A stretch of DNA of 6,628 bases from an uncultured Pseudomonadota bacterium (GTDB lineage: Bacteria; Myxococcota; UBA796), in the NCBI GenBank assembly GCA_913040875.1, contig CAJWHX010000195.1, positions 1-6,628 of the forward strand. Reading direction: 5' to 3'. Made by a program: the position numbers and the translations under genes. The notes under the pieces are model-generated. The model ran no database searches. It had not been told where the DNA came from and saw nothing but the letters and a program-made list of their open reading frames with translations. Below, one piece after another: positions 1 to 5,875 of this stretch. Every line of letters starts with the position of its first letter. The stretch's first letter is position 1.

Positions 1-547
1 ATGGCAGAAATTCCTATGTTGGGAGAAATATCAAACGATGTCTCTCGCAATGAAACAATCTGGCTGGGAGCGCGTCGAATACCGGCTTGATCCCACAGGT
101 TGTCAACAATCATCTTGTCTTCTAAGTCTTGCCATGATTTCGGACGATATCCAATCGTTTTCCTTCCAGCAATCCACTCATGACCTGAATAGATATTGCC
201 TATTACGCGTGCTTCGTTGGTTGGATCAAAAGCCTTAACGAGCGATAGGACGTCATCTGGTAAATTTCCAAGAGTCTGTTCTTCCAGTCGAATGGCATCC
301 ATCATATCGGGAACATCTGCCACCCCCAAGTCAATCAACTGAATCGATTCATCCTCATTATTCAATGAACCTGTACCTCTGGCCATGCCAATAGCCAGAA
401 CCTTTGTCGCCCCAATCCCTTCAAGTCCTTCGCGATTTTGAGGGAAGCTACGACCACTCCTGTCGCTACAATCCATGAGTGACCATCCACTATATTGCAA
501 ACTTGTTGTCTATACTGTTCGATTTCATCATTCTTCTGGCTACTCAT
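1..547 (-). CDS. ATP-grasp ligase-like protein, N-terminal part, apparent frameshift, runs off left edge
   Basis: The start chosen is ATG 547, with GGAG five bases upstream (553-556); an ATG at 553 overlaps that site. From 547 the first 46 codons read like a pre-ATP-grasp nucleotide-fold segment (HSWIVATGVVVASLKIAKDL), but this frame stops at 362. Slipping one base in the CCCC run at 410-413 makes the protein continue smoothly (GLG then ATKVLAIGMARGTG) and stay open to the edge, for about 136 more codons. Near the end, the stretch RKTIGYRPKSWQDLEDKMIV followed by DNLWDQAGIRRAPSQIV resembles the linker into the ATP-binding half of ATP-grasp carboxylate-amine/thiol ligases. The catalytic half lies outside the window and the substrate is unknown. 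The frameshift is inferred from protein continuity and may be a sequencing error or a real lesion. A strict caller would start at ATG 476 in the second frame, which has no ribosome site. The gene is 77 bp downstream of the histidine kinase. Confidence 0.6.
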
Positions 548-624
548 ACACACTCCACATCAAATCAGTCACACAGTTGATAACCAAATCGTCTCTCGAC
601 AGCGTTGTACGGCACCAAGCATGA

Positions 625-2376
625 TCACGTATCTTCAGCAATCAGTTCAGATAATGCGAACTGTAATTCTTGCATGGAGATCGGTTTTTGAAAGATAGCA
701 TCCACCGGTAAAGCCAACTGATTCAATGTACTACCCGTAATAAGAACACATTTGGATTTGAATCCTTCTTTGCGTAGCGAAGTCACAAATTCTTCGCCCG
801 ACATTACCGGCATCTCAAAATCCACCAAGACAATATCTGGATTGTGTATACGAGCTGCTTCCAAACCCTGTTTTGCGTTGTACGAACATATCACCTGCAT
901 ACCTAGATTTTGACAGTACTCTGCCATAAGACTTACAATCTGTGGGTTGTCATCCACTATCAACAGTGTTGTGCCCGACAAATTAACCGTCGTAGAGTGT
1001 TCGAGTGAATCAGACTCTTCATATGGAGTCGAATGTGTTGGTAAGGAAAACCAAAAGCGACTCCCTTCCCCCACTGTACTCTCAACATGAATCTGAGACT
1101 CCATCTGCTGGAGAAGTCCTTTGCAAATGGCCAACCCCAACCCAATGCCCGGTGCATGAACAGACCGTTCTCGAACAAAAGGCTTAAAGATACTCTCTAT
1201 GTGCTCCAAAGAGATTCCCACTCCTGTATCCTGAACCGAAATTTGAATCGTCTCTGCGAAGGGTTGTTCGAACAACCTAAGTGTAACGCTTCCATGATGT
1301 GTGAACTTCATGGCATTGGACAATAGATTGCTCAATATTTGCTTGAGACGAGTTCTATCTGCATGAACCCAATGTATGCCACTCACTTCAAGAACCAGGT
1401 CTACATCTCGACTTCTTACTTGTTCTACCGACTCCTGATGCACTTCGCGAACCAGTTCGGACAGATTGAACATTTCTGATTGAAGATCGAGTCTACTTTG
1501 CTCAATGGAAGTAAAATCAAACACATCATCCAACAATCTTCCCAAACCAAACGAAGCAATTTTCAGTGACTCCACATACTTATCTACACGTGATGAATCG
1601 AATGCTGTAGATTCTTGCTCCATCATCTCTACACCAGCCACAATGACCGTCAGGGGATTGCGAATTTCATGAGATAGATACGCCAAAAATAAATCCTTCG
1701 CCACAACAGCCTGCTCGGCTTCTTCCTGCGCCTTGGTTCTAGAGATCAATTCTGTCTCCAGTCGAGTTCGCAAACCACTTTCGCGAACTTCATTGTACAC
1801 AGCTAAAGCGGCAGCCGTTAGGGTACACCAAATCAACACCATCGTGGAGATAAGTGGAAGTGGGACTCCCGTACCCAAGTCTGGAACATACACACCCAAC
1901 TGCCATATTCCCAAAGCTATAATCGACAGTGTTACACCAGTAATGAGTGCATTCTGTCGCCCTCCGATCACACCCATGAAAATGGTTGCTAAGGGATATG
2001 TATACAGAATTGGACTCTCAATAAAACCAGTCCAAATCGGCCCTTGGGTAAGTTGAACAATGACCATGATCATCATTACTGTACTTGGTACCCGCATCGT
2101 TGCATAAAATTTCAACAATAGGAAGCTACTACACGTAAGGATATGACCCAGTGTAACGTACCCATAATACTCGAGGTATTGAGGCTCAGCCCAAGCACCT
2201 ACGACAATAGTAGACAAACACGATAAACCTGCCAATAAACAAAAGGCCAGCATAATCCTAGCTTGCTTCATGGCGGTAGGCTCACGACGCAACTCAGGAT
2301 GCAGACAAAAGTTTTCGATTTGGTACCAATACTCGAATAGATGCATACTTTTTAGTACATGTAACAACGACATCAT
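625..2376 (-). CDS. Membrane-bound hybrid sensor histidine kinase with C-terminal receiver domain
   Basis: This 583-aa signalling protein has a full set of kinase motifs. Residues about 40-193 form roughly six hydrophobic segments with short loops, an integral-membrane sensor of no family I can name. A charged linker (about 195-228) leads to the HisKA domain, with H-box SHEIRNPL and phospho-acceptor His236. The HATPase domain has an N-box (NLLSNAMKFT, Asn354), G1 box DTGVGI (383-388), F-box IFKPF (396-400) and G2 box GIGLGLAI (410-417). The receiver domain (about 468-580) has the acidic pair Asp475/Asp476, phospho-acceptor Asp519 in VLVDFEMP, Thr547 and Lys564 in FQKP. It should autophosphorylate and pass phosphate to its own receiver. 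No Hpt domain, DNA-binding output or response regulator is seen nearby. The start is uncertain: ATG 2376 has no clear ribosome site, and Met11 or Met36 (just before the first membrane segment) are alternatives. It begins 54 bp after recX. Confidence 0.93.
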   Translation of the reverse strand: MMSLLHVLKSMHLFEYWYQIENFCLHPELRREPTAMKQARIMLAFCLLAGLSCLSTIVVGAWAEPQYLEYYGYVTLGHILTCSSFLLLKFYATMRVPSTVMMIMVIVQLTQGPIWTGFIESPILYTYPLATIFMGVIGGRQNALITGVTLSIIALGIWQLGVYVPDLGTGVPLPLISTMVLIWCTLTAAALAVYNEVRESGLRTRLETELISRTKAQEEAEQAVVAKDLFLAYLSHEIRNPLTVIVAGVEMMEQESTAFDSSRVDKYVESLKIASFGLGRLLDDVFDFTSIEQSRLDLQSEMFNLSELVREVHQESVEQVRSRDVDLVLEVSGIHWVHADRTRLKQILSNLLSNAMKFTHHGSVTLRLFEQPFAETIQISVQDTGVGISLEHIESIFKPFVRERSVHAPGIGLGLAICKGLLQQMESQIHVESTVGEGSRFWFSLPTHSTPYEESDSLEHSTTVNLSGTTLLIVDDNPQIVSLMAEYCQNLGMQVICSYNAKQGLEAARIHNPDIVLVDFEMPVMSGEEFVTSLRKEGFKSKCVLITGSTLNQLALPVDAIFQKPISMQELQFALSELIAEDT

Positions 2377-2430
2377 CTAGAATCTACACATATGGTTTAT
2401 TTAGTGTACCGATTGTCTAGTACAAATCAC

Positions 2431-3039
2431 TTAAAACCCATCCTCTATTAACGCTTCAACCTCGTCAATGGTTGAACATTCTATCACTCGACTGACAACA
2501 TCATATCGATGGCCGGCGCGCATCATTGCCGCGATATCCTTTTGTTTGCGCTCTGCTTGCTTGGCTTCATTTCGTCTGTAAGCACCAAACCGTCGTTTCC
2601 TCGCATAGACGACCGCAGATTCAAGCGCAGGATCTTGCATTTGATCATGTATCTGAGTGATGGCATCATCAATGATTTGGCTGTCGACGCCTTTCTCACG
2701 AAGTTTCATTCGAATAAAGGGAGCACTCTTACCACGATTGGTAAAATGTTCCACCCACATTAGAGCCACCTTATCGTCTTTGATGCGACCAGATTCCATC
2801 ACTTTTTTTACTTGTGTTTCTACCAGGTCTTCACCCATCCGTTTTTCTTCTTCAGTGACCTTTTCTCCACGTGCGCGCCAATTTCGAATCAGTCTACGCT
2901 TCAATACTCTTCGAAGCTGCATCTCTGTGGCTACATATCGCTCTAGATACTTGTTACTCGCCCATTCAATTTGTTTGACGGTGATCGGTTTGGGTACCCA
3001 ATTTGGGTCTCGTTTCTTTCGCTTTTTTCTGAACTGCAT
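2431..3039 (-). CDS. recX: RecX family regulatory protein
   Basis: This 202-aa, highly basic protein matches RecX, which binds RecA filaments and modulates recombinase activity in the cytoplasm. The family is made of three-helix repeats. Visible family features are the first repeat (YLERYVATEMQLRRVLKRR, about 31-49), the middle repeat with GRIKDDKVALMWVEHFTNRGKS (split across 84-105) leading into IRMKLREKGVDSQIIDDAI (109-127), and the last repeat with ARKRRFGAYRR (146-156) then KDIAAMMRAGHRYDVVSRVI (167-186). It is longer than a typical RecX (about 150 aa) because of a lysine/arginine-rich N-terminal tail and a basic insert around 52-75. No Shine-Dalgarno sequence precedes ATG 3039; instead a promoter -10 hexamer ends six bases upstream, suggesting leaderless translation. 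recA is not in the window. It lies between a BamD-like gene (71 bp upstream) and the kinase (54 bp downstream). Confidence 0.88.
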   Translation of the reverse strand: MQFRKKRKKRDPNWVPKPITVKQIEWASNKYLERYVATEMQLRRVLKRRLIRNWRARGEKVTEEEKRMGEDLVETQVKKVMESGRIKDDKVALMWVEHFTNRGKSAPFIRMKLREKGVDSQIIDDAITQIHDQMQDPALESAVVYARKRRFGAYRRNEAKQAERKQKDIAAMMRAGHRYDVVSRVIECSTIDEVEALIEDGF

Positions 3040-3045
3040 ACAACT

Positions 3046-3074
3046 ATTCTAGTCGATCGAATACAAAATCCCAA
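3046..3074 (-). promoter_or_regulatory. Predicted sigma70-type promoter of recX, probably leaderless
   Basis: On the minus strand, TTGGGA (3074-3069) and TAGAAT (3051-3046) are separated by exactly 17 bp, matching the -35/-10 consensus at 4/6 and 5/6 positions. The -10 ends six bases before ATG 3039, so transcription would begin at or within a base or two of the start codon. The absence of a ribosome site in front of recX fits this. Confidence 0.5.
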
Positions 3075-3082
3075 CACAATTA

Positions 3083-3099
3083 TGGACAGTTTATGTCCA
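3083..3099. promoter_or_regulatory. 17-bp inverted repeat upstream of recX, candidate operator
   Basis: TGGACA and TGTCCA form perfect 6-bp arms around a 5-bp spacer (GTTTA on the plus strand). The repeat ends 8 bp upstream of the predicted recX -35 hexamer. There is no T-run after it on the minus strand, so it is a poor terminator for the BamD gene; an operator for a dimeric regulator is the better reading. It does not match the E. coli (CTGT-N8-ACAG) or Bacillus-type LexA boxes, so no regulator is assigned. Confidence 0.4.
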
Positions 3100-3110
3100 A
3101 AAATGGTCAG

Positions 3111-3824
3111 TTATTGCTGTAATGATTCGTATTTTTTACTTAAGGTTGCAGCCATATCTGGGTCTTCTATTTGAAGCTGCTTCCATAAGGGGGCTAAACT
3201 GTCCCATTCGCCAAGTTCTGCCAGCGACTGAACCTGCAAGGCCTTCGCATTCACTGTGTACTCCGAACTCGGAAAGTCTTCTAACAAACCAGCAGACCTG
3301 CGACGAGTAGCCTCCCATGCACCCCGCTTTGCGTAAAACTCTGCGATTTGAAACTCCTTCTTGGCCAATCGTTCTGTACATTCGGTACGCTTCTCAAGTA
3401 CCTCTTCCAAATGAACCGACTCTGGAAACTGCTTTTCAAACCCCGTCCAACTTTTAATCGCTTGTGCCGTCCATTTCTGGTCTCTACCTGCGAACTTCGG
3501 TGCCTTTTTGTATAGTGTCATCCCGATCTGATACGTTGCGTAGTCTACCTTTTCATGCCTGGGATAACGACGACGAAAATCATCATAACTGTAGCGAGCC
3601 AAATCCCATTCCGTCTTTTTGAAGTATACATCGGCTATTGCCAGTTCAGCCATTTGAGCCAGAGGATCATCACGATAATAATTTCGAACAATATTGAAGT
3701 ACTCTACTGCTTTTGTATAGTTCCCACGATCCATGAACTTTTGTCCCAAATCATACTGCTCTTGAGCGGTCTGGGCAGCTGCTTGCACAATACACAGCAG
3801 CCATAGAAAAATGAGATTGAGCAC
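3111..3824 (-). CDS. bamD: BamD-like outer-membrane protein assembly factor (TPR protein)
   Basis: This 237-aa exported TPR protein aligns by eye along the whole length of BamD, the periplasmic scaffold of the BAM complex that inserts beta-barrel proteins into the outer membrane. Family landmarks are QYDLGQKFMDRGNYTKAVEY (23-42), AQMAELAIADVYFKKTEWDL (56-75), RRYPRHEKVDYATYQIGM (85-102), the RDQ motif (114-116) and RLAKKEFQIAEFYAKRGAW (152-170), equivalent to RLAKYEYSVAEYYTERGAW of E. coli. I chose the GTG start at 3824: AAGGGG lies six bases upstream (3836-3831) and a signal peptide follows at once (hydrophobic 2-13, AAA-Q at 15-18). The frame is open back to 4118, but that extension is not protein-like and overlaps the divergent DUF1844 gene. 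Unlike most BamD proteins there is no canonical lipobox: the only early cysteine (Cys11, in LWLLC) lies inside the hydrophobic core. It could be a BamD-like paralogue rather than true BamD. Confidence 0.82.
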   Translation of the reverse strand: MLNLIFLWLLCIVQAAAQTAQEQYDLGQKFMDRGNYTKAVEYFNIVRNYYRDDPLAQMAELAIADVYFKKTEWDLARYSYDDFRRRYPRHEKVDYATYQIGMTLYKKAPKFAGRDQKWTAQAIKSWTGFEKQFPESVHLEEVLEKRTECTERLAKKEFQIAEFYAKRGAWEATRRRSAGLLEDFPSSEYTVNAKALQVQSLAELGEWDSLAPLWKQLQIEDPDMAATLSKKYESLQQ

Positions 3825-3923
3825 CGCAAACCCCTTGTCGTTTGTTGGATGGAACCTATACCAATTAATACATTGAACTGCAATATACAAACGAACTTCT
3901 TCCATACAACACTGGAGACTCGA
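3825..3923. promoter_or_regulatory. Divergent intergenic region between bamD-like gene and DUF1844 gene
   Basis: These 99 AT-rich bases must hold the start signals for both flanking genes. Toward bamD, TTGCAG and TATAGG occur with 17 bp between them. Toward the DUF1844 gene, TTGTTG and TAATAC occur with 18 bp between them. Both pairs are modest consensus matches that face and overlap one another. Ribosome sites are clear on both sides: AAGGGG at 3836-3831 (minus) and GGAG at 3914-3917 (plus). Confidence 0.45.
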
Positions 3924-4172
3924 ATGAACATTCCAAATATTGATCTTCGTACTTTTATTATTCAAATCGCTCAGGGAGCATTGGTTGGGCTTGGAGAGAT
4001 CGAAGACCCTGAAACAAAACAAACCTCTGTGAACCTTCCTTTTGCCCTTCACAACATTGGCGTCATCCAAATGCTTGCCGAAAAAACAAAGGGAAATCAA
4101 ACTGAGGAAGAGGCTCAACTCATCAAGGCACTCCTGACAGAATTGCAGGACAAAGCCAAAAATCGCACATAA
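3924..4172 (+). CDS. DUF1844 domain protein
   Basis: This small 82-aa protein matches DUF1844, a family of uncharacterised short proteins frequent in deltaproteobacteria and relatives. The family pattern is clear: an N-terminal helix (FIIQIAQGALVGLGEIEDP, 11-29), a short turn (ETKQTSVNLP) and a helical hairpin (ALHNIGVIQMLAEKTKGNQT, 41-60, then EEEAQLIKALLTELQ). It has no signal peptide or membrane segment and is likely cytoplasmic; the function is unknown. The start at ATG 3924 is set by GGAG six bases upstream (3914-3917). The frame is open further upstream to 3849, but that extension reads as non-coding and would fill the divergent promoter region. It is transcribed away from the bamD-like gene, and no terminator is visible after its stop. 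Confidence 0.87.
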   Translation: MNIPNIDLRTFIIQIAQGALVGLGEIEDPETKQTSVNLPFALHNIGVIQMLAEKTKGNQTEEEAQLIKALLTELQDKAKNRT

Positions 4173-4208
4173 AACTCTGAACCGGCAACATTTGACATCA
4201 TATTTGAA

Positions 4209-4237
4209 TTGACATTTTCCCCATGTACGACTAATTT
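4209..4237 (+). promoter_or_regulatory. Predicted sigma70-type promoter of the Ig-like lipoprotein gene
   Basis: A perfect -35 hexamer TTGACA (4209-4214) is followed after 17 bp by TAATTT (4232-4237), a weaker -10. Transcription would begin near 4245, giving a leader of about 50 nt before ATG 4295. It lies in the 122-bp gap after the DUF1844 gene. Confidence 0.5.
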
Positions 4238-4284
4238 ACAGTGTGAAAGTGGAACCCCCACGACAACACACTCTTGAATCTTAT

Positions 4285-4289
4285 GGAGG
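4285..4289 (+). promoter_or_regulatory. Ribosome binding site GGAGG fixing the start at 4295
   Basis: GGAGG lies five bases before ATG 4295. The in-frame TTG at 4274 and ATG at 4283 lie upstream of or overlap this site, so 4295 is the best start. Confidence 0.75.
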
Positions 4290-4294
4290 AAACG

Positions 4295-5284
4295 ATGATT
4301 CTTGGTCTTATTGGAATGATGTTCGCCTGTAGTGGCGACAAAACTGGTGAAACTGGTGACGTTGCAGCTGCAAATACTTGCCCCGACGGTGCAGAAATCA
4401 CCATCAGCAACACCTACCCTACTTCTGATGCTGCAAACTTCTACATCTTAGACAGCGTTGAGTTCACCTTGAGTGCTGAAGATCCTTCAGCGGCTCTCTC
4501 TTTGTCTGGTCCAGACGGAGATGTTGCTGGCTCTAGTGCTGTAAACGGTACCAAAGTTACCTTTACCCCAGATGCCGCATTGGCTCCTTCTTCTTCGTAC
4601 ACAGCATCTTTGTCTTACTGCAACTCAGAAGACCCTGTAGATGTAGCATTCTCTACTTCTGCTCTTGGAGAAGAATTGACTGTTGACCTCGTTGGTAAAA
4701 CATACGCTGTAGACTTGGCTTCAGGAAACTTCGTACAGCCTCCTGGAATCGGTTCTTTACTCGGCGGTTTATTCGAGAACAACATCTTGATGAGTGTTAC
4801 TGCTTCTGGAGATTCTCTGGATTTCATCGGTGCGCTTTCTGTAGAAGGTGATACTGCTCAAGACACTTGCGCTGAAACCTTTGATGACTTCCCATCGGCA
4901 GACTTCACAAACGCTCCGATGTTTTCAGTACCCGAAGCAGATTTGAGTCTGAGCATCTCTGGATACTCTGCAACAATCTATGCATTGGCAGTATCTGGTA
5001 CATTTGCTGCGGATGGTTCATACTTCGGTGGTGGTGAACTGAGCGGTGAGCTGGATGCTCGTCAGTTGGTTGACATCGTTGGTGGTTTGATGGACGGTGT
5101 TGAGTCTGCAGACGACGTTTGCGGCTTGGTAGCTGGATTTGGTGTTTCTTGCTCAGACTGTACTTCTGATGGTGAAGCATACTGTGTGAACTTGGAAGTC
5201 AACCGCTTGGTCGCCAATGAAACTGGTGAAACATTGGTACCAATCACTGCAGAGGACATCGCTGCTGACGCTGACTGTGAGTAA
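4295..5284 (+). CDS. Secreted lipoprotein with bacterial Ig-like domain
   Basis: This 329-aa acidic surface or periplasmic lipoprotein is of unknown function. A short hydrophobic leader (1-11) ends at MFAC with Cys12 as likely lipidation site, followed by an acidic, flexible tether (SGDKTGETGDV). Residues about 30-125 look like an Ig-like beta-sandwich of the SbsA/Big_5 type: a prolyl-Thr start (TYPTSDAANF), VEFTLS, VTFTPDAALAPSSSYTASLS and a closing VAFSTSALG. Residues about 128-329 form a second domain that I do not recognise, with TYAVDLASGNFVQPPGIGSL near its start and a cysteine cluster near its end (Cys276, 286, 289, 297, then Cys328). Eight cysteines follow the lipid cysteine, suggesting disulfides. 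The leader has no Lys/Arg before the hydrophobic stretch, which is unusual for a signal peptide, although the ribosome site supports this start. A promoter lies upstream and a strong terminator follows. Confidence 0.85.
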   Translation: MILGLIGMMFACSGDKTGETGDVAAANTCPDGAEITISNTYPTSDAANFYILDSVEFTLSAEDPSAALSLSGPDGDVAGSSAVNGTKVTFTPDAALAPSSSYTASLSYCNSEDPVDVAFSTSALGEELTVDLVGKTYAVDLASGNFVQPPGIGSLLGGLFENNILMSVTASGDSLDFIGALSVEGDTAQDTCAETFDDFPSADFTNAPMFSVPEADLSLSISGYSATIYALAVSGTFAADGSYFGGGELSGELDARQLVDIVGGLMDGVESADDVCGLVAGFGVSCSDCTSDGEAYCVNLEVNRLVANETGETLVPITAEDIAADADCE

Positions 5285-5300
5285 TCATTGTAAGCTGTGA

Positions 5301-5326
5301 TGGTTCGCTATCGCGATAGCAAACCA
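5301..5326. repeat. 26-bp near-perfect palindrome downstream of the lipoprotein gene
   Basis: The core GCTATCGCGATAGC (5307-5320) is a perfect palindrome. Arms TGGTT and AACCA extend it, with a single C/A mismatch between core and arms. It ends 7 bp before the terminator palindrome and has no T-tract. It may act as a second RNA hairpin protecting the mRNA 3' end or as a protein-binding site. Confidence 0.6.
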
Positions 5327-5333
5327 CAAATGC

Positions 5334-5368
5334 AAATCGGCTCTCCATGGAGAGCCGATTTTTGTTTT
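5334..5368 (+). terminator. Rho-independent terminator
   Basis: A perfect 28-bp palindrome (5334-5361) contains the stem CGGCTCTCC/GGAGAGCCG. It runs into a T-rich tail (TTTTTGTTTT, 5359-5368). It lies 50 bp after the lipoprotein stop. Being palindromic it could also form on the minus strand, but there the T-run is only three bases, so activity on the convergent gene would be weaker. Confidence 0.88.
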
Positions 5369-5426
5369 AGTCGATGATTAAAACCAAATACTTCATCATT
5401 GATCCACATGATCGTCTAGAGCAGTC

Positions 5427-5480
5427 CTGTCTTCTGTACTTGACCTGCATTCTGTACTTGGCCTGCATTCTGTACTTGGA
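5427..5480. repeat. Three tandem copies of an 18-bp repeat
   Basis: Copies lie at 5427-5444, 5445-5462 and 5463-5480 with consensus CTGCATTCTGTACTTGGC. Copies 2 and 3 differ only at the last base; copy 1 differs from copy 2 at three positions. The array sits between the ends of two convergent lipoprotein genes, 21 bp beyond the minus-strand stop. The rest of this 217-bp gap holds the two palindromes and no gene. Confidence 0.9.
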
Positions 5481-5501
5481 TTGATGAACAATTTCTTTGA
5501 T

Positions 5502-5870
5502 TCAACCTTCTGCAGTCAATGTAATGTCTAGTTCCTCGGTGATGACATGACACTCATCGGCTTCAGCAGTAACGGTCTCTTCTGTAGAAACAAAGCCTTC
5601 CGCTGAAACAAATACCGTTATTTCTCCGGGTAGTTCTTGCCCACAATAATGACCGCCCATCGAATCTGTATCACAATCTCCAGACATCTCTTCGGAAGAA
5701 TATGACACTGAAGCATTGTCAATGACATTCCCATCTTCATCATACACCTTGACATACACAGCGAATTCAATGCTCGGTGTACAAGCGATATCCTCCTCAA
5801 CTTCCCCAGTGTCCTCTTTTGAACCACAGCCCAATAACGCAATAAATGCGAATGACATAATATTCTTCAT
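5502..5870 (-). CDS. Small lipoprotein with carboxypeptidase-regulatory-like domain
   Basis: This 122-aa lipoprotein precursor starts at ATG 5870, fixed by GGAGG five bases upstream (5880-5876). The signal peptide is canonical: Lys2, hydrophobic 4-13 and lipobox LLGC with Cys15 as lipidation site. An acidic tether (SKEDTGEVEED) follows; with no Asp at position +2 (Gly16), outer-membrane localisation is likely by the usual sorting rule. Residues about 33-119 look like one carboxypeptidase-regulatory (CarboxypepD_reg-like, transthyretin-type) beta-sandwich: FAVYVKVYDEDGNVIDNASV, then GQELPGEITVFVSAEGFVST and a closing VITEELDITL. Four cysteines (30, 66, 76, 107) could form two disulfides. Function is unknown; such domains often act as stalks or adhesive modules. 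A TATGAT -10-like hexamer (5900-5895) lies upstream without a good -35. The frame after the TGA stop stays open through the 18-bp repeat array. Confidence 0.82.
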   Translation of the reverse strand: MKNIMSFAFIALLGCGSKEDTGEVEEDIACTPSIEFAVYVKVYDEDGNVIDNASVSYSSEEMSGDCDTDSMGGHYCGQELPGEITVFVSAEGFVSTEETVTAEADECHVITEELDITLTAEG

Positions 5871-5875
5871 CGTAT

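Noticed and set aside
38..238. 66-codon plus-strand open frame at the left edge
   Set aside because: Antisense to the ATP-grasp coding frame, with no domain or ribosome site.
362..553. Programmed -1 frameshifting in the ATP-grasp gene
   Set aside because: The site (TTGGGGC on the minus strand) is not a standard X-XXY-YYZ slippery heptamer and I see no strong downstream stem; a simple indel is more likely.
1733..2056. 107-codon open frame on the plus strand inside the kinase gene
   Set aside because: It is antisense to the membrane domain of a clearly coding gene, has no recognisable domain, and is explained as a shadow frame.
2657..3052. 131-codon open frame on the plus strand opposite recX
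   Set aside because: Antisense to a clear RecX protein; the serine/arginine-rich translation looks like a complement artefact.
3083..3110. Rho-independent terminator after the bamD-like gene
   Set aside because: The 6-bp dyad has no T-run following it in the direction of transcription and lies close to the recX promoter, so an operator is a better fit.
3825..4118. N-terminal extension of the bamD-like frame back to an ATG at 4118
   Set aside because: The added residues are not protein-like for this family, overlap the well-supported DUF1844 gene on the other strand, and lie before a GTG with a ribosome site and a signal peptide.
5427..5480. CRISPR-like array
   Set aside because: The 18-bp units are directly adjacent with no spacers, only three copies, and no cas genes are present.
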